Assembly: GCA_009772935.1 (NCBI GenBank)
Contig: WOUR01000039.1
Location: forward strand, 34,765-98,764
DNA length: 64,000 bases
Origin: Rhodospirillaceae bacterium
Lineage (GTDB): Bacteria; Pseudomonadota; Alphaproteobacteria; Reyranellales; Reyranellaceae
Direction: 5' to 3'
Positions 41,220 through 49,978 of the stretch are shown here, piece after piece; position 1 is the stretch's first letter; the number at the start of each line of letters is the position of its first letter. A program made the position numbers and the translations under genes. The notes under the pieces were generated by a model, which made no database searches, was not told where the DNA came from, and was given only the letters and a program-made list of their open reading frames with translations.

Positions 41220-42452
41220 ATGACCGTTCTCAAGGACCTGCGGCCCGTCCTGCCGATCCTGATCGGCGCCTCGGTCATGTTGAGCCTCGGCATGGGCGTG
41301 CGCCAGAGTTTCGGGCTGGTGATGCCGTCGCTGACACGCGACATCGCGCTCACGGTCTCCGACTTCGCGCTCGCCATGTCGGTCCAGAACCTCGCCTGGG
41401 GTTTCCTGCAGCCGATCGCGGGCGCGCTGGCGGTGCGCCTGGGCTTCCGGCCGATCATGGTCGGTGGGGCGGCGCTCTACATTGCCGGGCTCGGCCTGTT
41501 CGCCATGGCCGATGGGCTGACCGAGGTGATGCTGGGCGGCGGCGTGCTGATCGGCATGGCGCTGGCCTGCACCGCTTCGGCGATCTCGCTCGCCGTGGGC
41601 GCCCGCGCGGTACCCGCGAAGTCGCGCAGCTTCGTACTGGGGGCGATCACCGCGACGGGATCGCTGGGAGCGCTGCTCTCGGCACCGCTCGGCCAGACGC
41701 TCACGACCGAGTTCGGCTGGCGCGCCGGGCTGCTGGGCTTCCTCGCGCTCATCGTCTTCATGCTGCCCGCCGCCTGGATTGCCGGTCGGGTCGACCGTCT
41801 GTCGGCTCCCGTACCCGCAGTCAGGGACATCAGCGCCGCCTCTCCACGGGTCGCGCTCCGGGCTGCGCTGCGCAATCCGTCGTTTCTGGTGATGACGGCG
41901 GCCTATTTCGTGTGCGGCATGCAGCTCCTGTTCATCACCACGCACCTACCGTCCTATCTAGCGATCTGCGGCATGGATCCGTCGCTCAGCGCCGGTGCCC
42001 TGGGCGCGATCGCGCTGTTCAACGTCTTCGGCAGTCTGTTCTTCGGCTGGGCCGGCGGCTACTGGTCGAAGCTCGGCCTGCTGGGCGGCATCTACATCGC
42101 CCGCTCGATCGTGCTCGCCTGCTACTTCGTCATGCCGCCGACGCCGGCCAGCACGCTCGTCTTCGCGTCGGCCATGGGTTTCCTGTGGCTGGGCGTCGGG
42201 CCGCTGGTCGCCGGATCGGTGGTCGAGATGTTCGGCCTGCGCTGGCAGGCGATGATTCAGGGCGTCGCCTTCATGAGCCATCAGGTCGGCAGCTTCGTGG
42301 GCGCCCTGGGCGGCGGCCTGTTGTTCGAAGCGCTGGGCTCCTACGACCTCGCCTGGCGCCTCGGCGTCGCGATGGGGCTCACCGCCGGCATCGTGCAGGT
42401 GGCGTTCGCGCTGATGCGTCCGCCACCCGCGCCGACGCCTATTCCGGCTTGA
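41220..42452 (+). CDS. Major facilitator superfamily transporter
   Basis: The 410-residue protein has about 12 hydrophobic helices. The N-terminal part (ASVMLSLGMGVRQSFGLVMPSLTRDIALTVSDFALAMSVQNLAWG, residues about 17-60) resembles OxlT/monocarboxylate-type MFS members. It probably exports or imports a small organic compound sensed by the divergent TetR regulator. Its last 14 bases overlap the end of the convergent RND gene. Confidence 0.9.
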   Translation: MTVLKDLRPVLPILIGASVMLSLGMGVRQSFGLVMPSLTRDIALTVSDFALAMSVQNLAWGFLQPIAGALAVRLGFRPIMVGGAALYIAGLGLFAMADGLTEVMLGGGVLIGMALACTASAISLAVGARAVPAKSRSFVLGAITATGSLGALLSAPLGQTLTTEFGWRAGLLGFLALIVFMLPAAWIAGRVDRLSAPVPAVRDISAASPRVALRAALRNPSFLVMTAAYFVCGMQLLFITTHLPSYLAICGMDPSLSAGALGAIALFNVFGSLFFGWAGGYWSKLGLLGGIYIARSIVLACYFVMPPTPASTLVFASAMGFLWLGVGPLVAGSVVEMFGLRWQAMIQGVAFMSHQVGSFVGALGGGLLFEALGSYDLAWRLGVAMGLTAGIVQVAFALMRPPPAPTPIPA

Positions 42453-45400
42453 AGTCGGACTTGATCTCCTGCTTGCGCCACTTGAAGCGCAGCTCGGCCA
42501 GTCCGACGCTCAGCACGTAGAAGACCGGCGTGAAGATCAGGCCGAAGATCGTCACGCCCAGCATGCCCGAGAACACCGCGGTGCCCAGCGACTGGCGCAT
42601 CTCGGCGCCGGCGCCGGTGCTGATGACCAGCGGCACCACCCCCAGGATGAAGGCCAGCGAGGTCATCAGGATCGGACGCAGGCGCGTCTTGGAGGCGGTG
42701 ACCGCCGCGTCGAAGCGGTTCATGCCCTGCTCGTGCGCCTGCTTGGCGAACTCCACGATCAGGATGGCGTTCTTCGCCGCCAGGCCGACCAGCACGACCA
42801 GGCCGATCTCGACCAGCACGTTGCGGTCGAGGCCGCGGATGTTCACGCCGATCATGGCCGCGAGGATGCACATCGGCACGATCAGGATGACGGCGAGGGG
42901 CAAGAGCCAGCTCTCGTAGAGCGCCGCGAGCAGCAGGAAGACGAACAGCACGGCGAGGCCAAAGGCCAGGATCGCGGTGTTGCCCGCCAGCTTCTCCTGC
43001 AGCGCGATCTCGGTCCATTCGAAGCCGAAGCCCGACGGCAGCACCTTCTCCGCCAGCGCTTCCATCGTGGCGATGCCCTGGCCCGAAGAATAGCCGCGCT
43101 GTAGGGCGACCTGCACCTCGGCCGCCGGATAGAGATTGTAGCGGGCCACGCGGTACGGACCGGTGATGTCCTCGAAGGTCGCGACGGCGCCAATCGGCAC
43201 CATCTCGCCGCTCACGCTGCGTGTCTTCAGGTTCTCGACATCGCGCAGGGTGAGGCGATAGGGATCGTCGGCCTGCACGGTCACGCGGTAGGTGCGGCCG
43301 AGGATGTTGAAGTCGTTGACATAGGCCGAGCCCATGTAGGCCGAGAGCGTCTCGAACACGCGGGCGATCGGCACGCCGAGCTGCTCGGCCTTGGTTCGGT
43401 CGATGTCGGCGTAGATCTGCGGCGTGCGCGTGTTGTAGAGCGTGAAGGCCTGGGTGAGGCCCGGCGTCTGTCCGGCCGCGCCGGCGAGGGCCCAGGTGGC
43501 GCCTTCCAGGGCCGTCAGCCCGCGCGAGGCGCGGTCCTGGACGTAACCCTTGAGACCGCCGCCGGTGCCAATGCCCGGCACGGAGGGCGGCTCCAGGACG
43601 AACACGAAGGCTTCGCGCAGCGCGAACATCTGGCCGCGCAGATCGGCCAGGATCATGTCCTTGGTGATGCCAGGCCGTTCCTTGAACGGCTTCAGGGTGA
43701 CGAAGATCACGCCGGTGTTGGGTGCGTTGGTGAAGGTCGCGCCGTCGAAACCGACGAACGAGACGGCATTGGCGACGCCCGGGCGCGACAGGATGATTTC
43801 GCTGGCCTTGCGGACCAGCGCGTCCGACCGCTCGAGCGTCGAGCCGGCGGGAAGCTGCATGGCCGCGATCAGGTAGGAGCGGTCGAGCTGCGGCACCAGC
43901 CCGGTCGGCGTCGATACCAGGAGATGCTGCGTGACCGCCAGGAGGCCGGCATACATCACCAGCATGATGACGCCCATGCGGATCAGCCGCGCTGTCATGC
44001 GTCCGTAGAAGTTCGACAGCGCCTCGAAGCCGCGGTTGAACTGGCGGAAGAACCAGTGGATCGGCCAGGCGAGCCGCTCCAGCAGGCCGGGCCTGGGCTT
44101 TTCGACGTGCGACAGGGCGTGCGTCTTCAGTAGAAGCGCCGCCATCGCCGGCGACAGCGTCAGCGACACGAAGGCCGAGATCGCAGTCGAGGCGGCGATG
44201 GTGATGGCGAACTGCTTGTAGAAGGTGCCCTGGAGGCCGGTGATGAAGGCAGTCGGCAGGAACACCGCGATCAGCACCAGCGAGATGGCGATCAGCGCGC
44301 CGCCGACCTCGTCCATGGTCTTGTGCGCGGCCTCCTTGGGCGACATGCCCTGCGTCAGGTAGCGCTCGACGTTCTCGACCACGACGATCGCGTCGTCGAC
44401 CACGATGCCGATCGCGAGCACCAGACCGAACAGCGACAGGGTGTTGAAGGAGATGCCCACCGCCGCCATCACGGCGAACGAGCCGATCAGCGACACCGGA
44501 ATGGCGAGGATCGGGATGATCGCCGCGCGCCAGGTCTGCAGGAACAGGATCACGACGACGACGACCAGGATCACTGCCTCGAAAAGGGTCGTGATGACGG
44601 CATCGACCGAGGCCTGGATGAAGGTCGTGGGATTGTAGACGATCGTGTAGTCGAGGCCGGTGGGGAAGCTCTTCTTCAGCCGCTCCATCTCGGCGATGAT
44701 CGCGTCCGAGGTGGAGAGCGCGTTGGATCCGGGGCGCTGGAAGATGCCGAGCGCGGTGGCCGTCTTGTTGTTCAGGTAGGCGTTCAGCGTGTAGTCCTGC
44801 GCGCCCAGTTCGACGCGGGCGATGTCGCGCAGGCGGGTCACCGAGCCGTCTGGCTCGGCGCGGATCACGATGTTCTCGAACTGCTCGGGCGAGCTCAGCC
44901 GTCCCAGGGTGCGCACCGAGAGGGTGAACCCGCCCGGCGACACCGCCGGCGCCTGGTTGACCGCGCCGGCGGCGACCTGGAGGTTGGCTGCCCGCAGCGC
45001 CAGCACGACCTCGCCGGCCGTGAGGTTGCGCGCGGCGACGCGCGCCGGGTCGAGCCAGATGCGCATCGAGTAATCGCGGCCACCGAACACCAGCACGTTG
45101 CCGACGCCGTCGACGCGGGTCAGCACGTCCTTCACGTAGAGCGTGGCGTAGTTGGAGATGTACTGCTGGTCGCGGCTGCCGTCGGGCGAGACCATGTGTA
45201 CGACCATCATCAGGTCGGGCGAGGCCTTGCGGACCACGATGCCGAGGCGCTGCACGTCCTCGGGCAGGCGCGGCTGGGCCACCGCGACCCGGTTCTGCAC
45301 AAGCACCTGCGCCTGGTCGATGTCAACGCCGGGCTTGAACACGACGTTGATCGAAAGACGGCCGTCACCGGTCGACTGCGACTCGATGTAGAGCATGTCG

Positions 45401-45624
45401 TCGACGCCGTTGACCTCGAGCTCGATCGGCGTGGCGACGGTTTCGGCGATCACCTCGGCCGACGCGCCGGGATAGGTCGCGGTGATGTTGACGGTCGGCG
45501 GCGCGATCTCGGGGTATTCGGCGACGGGAAGCCCGCGCTGGGCGATGAAGCCCACGATCACGATGATGACCGAAAGGACCGACGCGAAGATCGGCCGGTC
45601 GATGAAGAAATGGGAAAAGCGCAT
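42439..45624 (-). CDS. RND multidrug efflux pump inner-membrane subunit (HAE1/AcrB-like)
   Basis: This 1061-residue proton-driven pump has 12 membrane helices and two large periplasmic loops. It begins MRFSHFFIDRPIFASVLSVIIVIVG and shows PGVDIDQAQVLVQNRV, the paired TM4 aspartates in LAIGIVVDDAIVVVENVERYL, and the TM10-12 region with LVGLAAKNAILIVEFAKQ. Such pumps expel drugs, bile acids or solvents with a fusion protein and TolC. The fusion-protein gene is directly upstream; no TolC-like gene is in the window. Confidence 0.95.
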   Translation of the reverse strand: MRFSHFFIDRPIFASVLSVIIVIVGFIAQRGLPVAEYPEIAPPTVNITATYPGASAEVIAETVATPIELEVNGVDDMLYIESQSTGDGRLSINVVFKPGVDIDQAQVLVQNRVAVAQPRLPEDVQRLGIVVRKASPDLMMVVHMVSPDGSRDQQYISNYATLYVKDVLTRVDGVGNVLVFGGRDYSMRIWLDPARVAARNLTAGEVVLALRAANLQVAAGAVNQAPAVSPGGFTLSVRTLGRLSSPEQFENIVIRAEPDGSVTRLRDIARVELGAQDYTLNAYLNNKTATALGIFQRPGSNALSTSDAIIAEMERLKKSFPTGLDYTIVYNPTTFIQASVDAVITTLFEAVILVVVVVILFLQTWRAAIIPILAIPVSLIGSFAVMAAVGISFNTLSLFGLVLAIGIVVDDAIVVVENVERYLTQGMSPKEAAHKTMDEVGGALIAISLVLIAVFLPTAFITGLQGTFYKQFAITIAASTAISAFVSLTLSPAMAALLLKTHALSHVEKPRPGLLERLAWPIHWFFRQFNRGFEALSNFYGRMTARLIRMGVIMLVMYAGLLAVTQHLLVSTPTGLVPQLDRSYLIAAMQLPAGSTLERSDALVRKASEIILSRPGVANAVSFVGFDGATFTNAPNTGVIFVTLKPFKERPGITKDMILADLRGQMFALREAFVFVLEPPSVPGIGTGGGLKGYVQDRASRGLTALEGATWALAGAAGQTPGLTQAFTLYNTRTPQIYADIDRTKAEQLGVPIARVFETLSAYMGSAYVNDFNILGRTYRVTVQADDPYRLTLRDVENLKTRSVSGEMVPIGAVATFEDITGPYRVARYNLYPAAEVQVALQRGYSSGQGIATMEALAEKVLPSGFGFEWTEIALQEKLAGNTAILAFGLAVLFVFLLLAALYESWLLPLAVILIVPMCILAAMIGVNIRGLDRNVLVEIGLVVLVGLAAKNAILIVEFAKQAHEQGMNRFDAAVTASKTRLRPILMTSLAFILGVVPLVISTGAGAEMRQSLGTAVFSGMLGVTIFGLIFTPVFYVLSVGLAELRFKWRKQEIKSDFKPE

Positions 45625-45633
45625 GGGGGGCCC

Positions 45634-46779
45634 TTACTTGGCCTTGGCGACGATCTCGCCCTTCTGCGGCACGACCTTCGCACCCGGCCGGACCATGGGA
45701 TTGGCGAGGCCGTCGAGCACCACCTTGTCGGTGGGCGCGAGGCCGGAGCGGATCACCCGCAACCCGTCGACGATCGTGCCGAGGGTAACCGGCTTTGCCT
45801 GCACCACGCCGTCGTCGGCGACGGTGAAGACGATCTTGCGGGCCTGGTCGGAGATGATGGCCGAGTCGGGGACCAGCAGCGCGTCGTATTCGCCGCCGAA
45901 CAGCTGCAGGCGGCCGAAGATGCCCGGCGTCAGGAGCTGGTCCTTGTTGTCGACCAGAGCGCGGACGCGGATCGTGCCCGAGCGCGCGGTCATGGCGTTG
46001 TCGACGAAGTCGACCTTGCCCGTGCGCTTCCAGTCGGTTTCGTCGGAGAGCCGGATGCGGACGGGATTGGCGCCGTCGCGCGACGAGGCGAGAGCGCCCG
46101 ACAGGATCAGGCGGCTGTAGCGCAGATGGTCGGCCTCGGAGATGTCGAAGACGAAACGGATGGGATCAAGTGTCACGATGGTGGCGAGCAACGTAGCGCC
46201 GCTCTGGCCGCCCGAGATCAGGTTGCCGGCGTCGACCTTACGATCCGAGATGCGGCCGGTGATCGGCGCCGTGACGTTCGTCCATTCGAGGTTGAGCTGG
46301 GCGTTGCGCAGCGCCGCCTCGGCCGACTTGAGCTGGGCGCGGGCGACGGCGAGCGTCGACTTGCGCGAATCCTGCTCCGCTTCGGTGATGGTGCGCGAGG
46401 CGATCAGGGACGCGCCGCGACCGACCTGCAGCTCCGCCAGATCGACCTGGGCCTTGTTGCGTGCGACCTCCGCTTCCGCCGATTCGACCGCGATCTCGTA
46501 GGGACGCCTGTCGATCGTGAACAGAGGATCACCCTCTTTGACGATCTGACCGTCGCGGAAGTCGATCCTGTCGATGAAACCGGAGACGCGTGCCCGCACT
46601 TCGACGGTGGCAACGGCTTCGAAGCGGCCGGAATACTCGTCCCACTGGGTCACACGCTTGGCGAGCGGCTCGGAGACGGTGACCGGCATGGCGGGCGGAC
46701 CGCCCTGGGCGAAGGAGGCGGAAGAAAAAGCCAAGAGGCAGAGGCTGGCGACAGCCAGCAGGCGGCGACGTACGGACAC
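45634..46779 (-). CDS. RND efflux membrane-fusion protein
   Basis: The 381-residue adaptor links the RND pump to an outer-membrane channel. A signal peptide (LLAVASLCLLAFSSASFAQG) is followed by the lipoyl-like segment EVRARVSGFIDRIDFRDGQIVKEGDPLFTIDRRPYE, a coiled-coil hairpin (residues about 95-160), then beta-barrel domains with GRISDRKVDAGNLIS. The GTG start follows a strong GGAGGAG. It is 9 bases upstream of the pump gene and forms an operon with it. Confidence 0.93.
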   Translation of the reverse strand: MSVRRRLLAVASLCLLAFSSASFAQGGPPAMPVTVSEPLAKRVTQWDEYSGRFEAVATVEVRARVSGFIDRIDFRDGQIVKEGDPLFTIDRRPYEIAVESAEAEVARNKAQVDLAELQVGRGASLIASRTITEAEQDSRKSTLAVARAQLKSAEAALRNAQLNLEWTNVTAPITGRISDRKVDAGNLISGGQSGATLLATIVTLDPIRFVFDISEADHLRYSRLILSGALASSRDGANPVRIRLSDETDWKRTGKVDFVDNAMTARSGTIRVRALVDNKDQLLTPGIFGRLQLFGGEYDALLVPDSAIISDQARKIVFTVADDGVVQAKPVTLGTIVDGLRVIRSGLAPTDKVVLDGLANPMVRPGAKVVPQKGEIVAKAK

Positions 46780-46912
46780 TTGGACTCCTCCGCGAACAAT
46801 TCTGCGTCGCGAAGTCGACATGTGGTTGCCACACCCGGCGGTGTCAATTCCTCGCGAAGTAACCGACACACTTCCGGGCAACGGGTTTTCACCAGAAACT
46901 GTAGGGTTGAAT

Positions 46913-46927
46913 GCAGGCAATGCCTGC
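46913..46927. promoter_or_regulatory. 15-bp palindrome upstream of purT
   Basis: GCAGGCA and TGCCTGC flank a single central A, 28 bases before the purT start codon and in the space shared with the divergent efflux operon. It could be an operator for either side. No known regulator motif was recognised. Confidence 0.35.
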
Positions 46928-46954
46928 CATCCGGCCGGCTGCTATTGTGGGCGT

Positions 46955-48145
46955 ATGAAGATCAAGAAGTTCGGCACGCCGCTCAAGGGCTCCGCCGTCA
47001 AGCTGATGCTGCTGGGCTCGGGCGAACTCGGCAAGGAAGTCGTCATCGAGGCCATGCGCTTCGGCATCGAGGTCATCGCCTGCGATCGCTACGCCGATGC
47101 GCCGGCCATGCTGGTGGCCAACAGCGCCTATGAGTTCGACATGCGCGACGGCGAGGCGATGCGTTACGTCGTCGAAAGGGTGCAGCCCGACTTCATCGTC
47201 CCCGAGATCGAGGCCATCGCCACCGACACGCTGGTCGAACTGGAGAAGGAGGGCTGGACTGTCATCCCCACGGCGCGCGCCGCGCAGCTCACCATGGATC
47301 GCCGCGGCATCCGCAAGCTGGCGGCCGAGAAGCTCAAGCTGCCGACCTCGCCCTATCGCTTCGCCGCCAGTCTCGAGGAGCTGCAGGCTGGCGCCGAGAC
47401 GGTGGGTTTTCCCTGCTTCATCAAGCCCACCATGTCGTCCTCCGGCCACGGCCAGAGCGTCGCGCGCAAGCCTGCGGATCTCGCGAAGAGCTGGAAGATC
47501 GCGATGGAGGGCACGCGCGCCAGCACCGGTCTGGTGATCGTCGAGGGCGCCATCGACTTCGACTACGAGATCACCCTGCTCACCGTGCGCCACGAGGGCG
47601 GCTTCGGTTTCTGCGAGCCGATCGGCCACATCCAGGTCGACGGCGACTATCGCGAGAGCTGGCAGCCGCATGCCATGTCGAAGCCGGCGCTGCGCAAGGC
47701 GCGCGACATCGCGAAGAAGGTCGTGAACGAGCTGTGCGGCACCAGGGGCCGTGGCCTGTTCGGTGTCGAGATGTTCGTAAAGGGCGACCAGGTCTGGTTT
47801 TCCGAACTGTCGCCGCGGCCGCACGATACCGGCATGGTGACGATGGTTTCGCAGAACATGAGCGAGATGGAGTTGCACGTGCGCGCCATCCTCGGCCTGC
47901 CGATTCCAAAGATCACCTGTCAACCGGGCGCCTCGGTGCCCGTGCTTGGCAATGGCAATCTCGAGGACCCGACCTACACCGGCATCGCCAAGGCGCTGGC
48001 CGCGCCGGGCACGTCGGTGCGCATCTTCGGCAAGCCCGAAGTGAAGGGCCATCGCCGTATGGCCGTCGCGCTGGCCACGGGGCGCACCGTCAAGGACGCC
48101 CGTCGCAAGGCGATGGCGTCGGCCAAGCAGATCAAGGTCGGGTAA
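46955..48145 (+). CDS. purT: Formate-dependent phosphoribosylglycinamide formyltransferase (GAR transformylase 2)
   Basis: PurT makes formyl-GAR from GAR, formate and ATP in purine synthesis. The 396-residue ATP-grasp protein has GSGELGKEVVIEAMRFGIEVIACDRY (N-domain), PEIEAIATDTLVELE, the ATP-grasp IKPTMSSSGHGQS, and GRGLFGVEMFVKGDQVWFSELSPRPHDTGMVT. ATG 46955 starts the conserved N-terminus; longer upstream reading is not conserved. Its 3' end faces purH across the R2 palindrome. Confidence 0.95.
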   Translation: MKIKKFGTPLKGSAVKLMLLGSGELGKEVVIEAMRFGIEVIACDRYADAPAMLVANSAYEFDMRDGEAMRYVVERVQPDFIVPEIEAIATDTLVELEKEGWTVIPTARAAQLTMDRRGIRKLAAEKLKLPTSPYRFAASLEELQAGAETVGFPCFIKPTMSSSGHGQSVARKPADLAKSWKIAMEGTRASTGLVIVEGAIDFDYEITLLTVRHEGGFGFCEPIGHIQVDGDYRESWQPHAMSKPALRKARDIAKKVVNELCGTRGRGLFGVEMFVKGDQVWFSELSPRPHDTGMVTMVSQNMSEMELHVRAILGLPIPKITCQPGASVPVLGNGNLEDPTYTGIAKALAAPGTSVRIFGKPEVKGHRRMAVALATGRTVKDARRKAMASAKQIKVG

Positions 48146-48148
48146 GAC

Positions 48149-48276
48149 CCCGTCGTCTCGACCGGAGCCGAGCGTAGCGAGGCGGAGTGGAGAGACCTTC
48201 TCTCCACGACTTGCCGGCTTTAAGTAGAGAGAAGGTCTCTCCACTCCGCGCTGCGCGCTCCGGTCGAGACGACGGG
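48149..48276. repeat. Long intergenic palindrome R2 between convergent purT and purH
   Basis: Outer arms CCCGTCGTCTCGACCGGAGC (48149-48168) and its complement (48257-48276) are perfect over 20 bp. A second perfect pair of 22-bp arms lies at 48183-48204 and 48227-48248 and reads GGAGTGGAGAGACC within its left arm. The element fits exactly between two gene ends and may act as a bidirectional terminator. Its CGTCGTCTC core is shared with R3. Confidence 0.88.
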
Positions 48277-48281
48277 CTTTC

Positions 48282-49895
48282 TTAGTGTCGGAAGTGCCGC
48301 ATCCCGGTGAAGACCATCGCGAGGCCCTTTTCATCGGCGGCCTCGATCACTTCCTTGTCGCGCATCGAGCCGCCGGGCTGGATGATCGCGGTGGCGCCGG
48401 CTTCGGCGGCGGCCAGCAGGCCGTCGGCGAAGGGGAAGAAGGCGTCCGAGGCAACCACGCTGCCGACCGCCGGGCTCACCGTGAGACCTGCGGCCTCGCC
48501 CGATTCGGCGGCGCGGATGGCGGCGATGCGCGAGCTGTCGCGGCGGTTCATCTGTCCCGCGCCGATGCCCACAGTGGCGCCGTCCCTGGCATAGACGATG
48601 GCGTTCGACTTCACGTGTTTGCAGACGGTGAAGGCGAACAGCAGGTCGTCGAGCTCCTTCGGCGTGGGCGACCGCTTGGTCACGACCTTGAGGTCGGCCT
48701 TCGTAAGATGACCGTTGTCGCGCGTCTGGAAGAGATAGCCGCCGGCCACGCTCTTGAGCGTCATGCCGGCGGTCGAGGGATCGGGCAGGGCGCCGGCCAG
48801 CAGCACGCGCACGTTCTTCTTGGTGGCCAGGATCGCCAGCGCCTCGGGCGTTGCGTCGGGTGCGATCACCACTTCGAGGAAGAGCTTCACCAGCTCGGCG
48901 GCGACCTTGGCCTCGAGCGTGCGGTTCACCGCGACGATGCCGCCGAAGATCGAGACCGGATCGCAGGCATAGGCCTTCTGGTAGGCCGTGAACTGGTCGG
49001 GATCGACCGCCACGCCGCAGGGATTGGCGTGCTTCACGACCACGATGGCCGATTCGGCGAACTCCGCGACGCATTCATAGGCCGATTCGGTGTCGCCGAT
49101 ATTGTTGTAGGACAGCTCCTTGCCCTGGATCATGCGCGCCGTGGCCACGCCTGGTCGCTTGCTGCCATCGCTGTAGAAGGCCGCCTTCTGGTGCGGGTTC
49201 TCGCCGTAGCGCAGAGTCTGCACGCGCTCCGCCGAGAGCGTCAGCCGCTCGGGGAAGGTCTCTCCCTGTTGGCCAGCAAACCAGTTGGCGATCGCCGAGT
49301 CATAAGAGGCCGTGCGGGCATAGGCCTTGGCCGCGAGCTTGCGGCGCAGCGCCAGGGTCGTGGCGCCCTTGTTGGTGTCGAGTTCCTGCAGCACCGAGGC
49401 GTAGTCCTCCGGGTCGACCACGATCGTGACGAAGTCATGGTTCTTGGCCGAGGCGCGGATCAGCGCCGGGCCGCCGATGTCGATGTTCTCGACGCAGGTC
49501 GGGAAGTCGGCGCCGCGCGCGACTGTCGCCTCGAACGGGTAGAGGTTCACCACTACCAGATCGATGCCCGCGATCCTGTGGTCGCTCATCGCCTTCTGGT
49601 GGCCGGCGTCGGTGCGGCGGGCAAGGATGCCCCCATGGATCGACGGCTGCAGCGTCTTCACCCGGCCGTCCATGATCTCGGGGAAGCCGGTATGATCGCT
49701 GACCTCGACCACTTTGAGGCCGGCGTCGCGCAGCGACTTGGCCGACCCGCCGGTCGAGAGGATTTCCACCCCGTGCGCCGCCAGCGCCTTGCCCAGTTCG
49801 ACCAGGCCCTCCTTGTCGGAAACGGAGATCAACGCGCGCTGGATGCGGGCCAGGTCGGGCGTGGGCGAGGGGACGTACTGGGTCGAGGCGGACAT
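48282..49895 (-). CDS. purH: Bifunctional AICAR formyltransferase / IMP cyclohydrolase
   Basis: PurH carries out the last two steps of IMP synthesis. The 537-residue protein has the N-terminal cyclohydrolase domain (RALISVSDKEGLVELGKAL, ILSTGGSAKSL, KTLQPSIHGGILARR, NLYPFEATVARG) and the formyltransferase domain (LRYGENPHQKAAFYSD, VVVKHANPCGVAV, AIVYARDGATVGIGAGQMNRRDS). It ends MVFTGMRHFRH, the canonical C-terminus. It is convergent with purT. Confidence 0.97.
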   Translation of the reverse strand: MSASTQYVPSPTPDLARIQRALISVSDKEGLVELGKALAAHGVEILSTGGSAKSLRDAGLKVVEVSDHTGFPEIMDGRVKTLQPSIHGGILARRTDAGHQKAMSDHRIAGIDLVVVNLYPFEATVARGADFPTCVENIDIGGPALIRASAKNHDFVTIVVDPEDYASVLQELDTNKGATTLALRRKLAAKAYARTASYDSAIANWFAGQQGETFPERLTLSAERVQTLRYGENPHQKAAFYSDGSKRPGVATARMIQGKELSYNNIGDTESAYECVAEFAESAIVVVKHANPCGVAVDPDQFTAYQKAYACDPVSIFGGIVAVNRTLEAKVAAELVKLFLEVVIAPDATPEALAILATKKNVRVLLAGALPDPSTAGMTLKSVAGGYLFQTRDNGHLTKADLKVVTKRSPTPKELDDLLFAFTVCKHVKSNAIVYARDGATVGIGAGQMNRRDSSRIAAIRAAESGEAAGLTVSPAVGSVVASDAFFPFADGLLAAAEAGATAIIQPGGSMRDKEVIEAADEKGLAMVFTGMRHFRH

Positions 49896-49978
49896 GGCGG
49901 GTCTTTTAGCCCGGGCTGCGGTGGATCGCCATGCCGGCCCGTCGCGCCAAGGTGGCGCGGTTTTGCTAAGTTCCCTGC

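Noticed and set aside
44323..47133. 936-codon plus-strand open frame opposite the RND efflux genes
   Set aside because: The product is a His/Arg/Asp-rich shadow; the minus strand encodes clear RND and fusion proteins.
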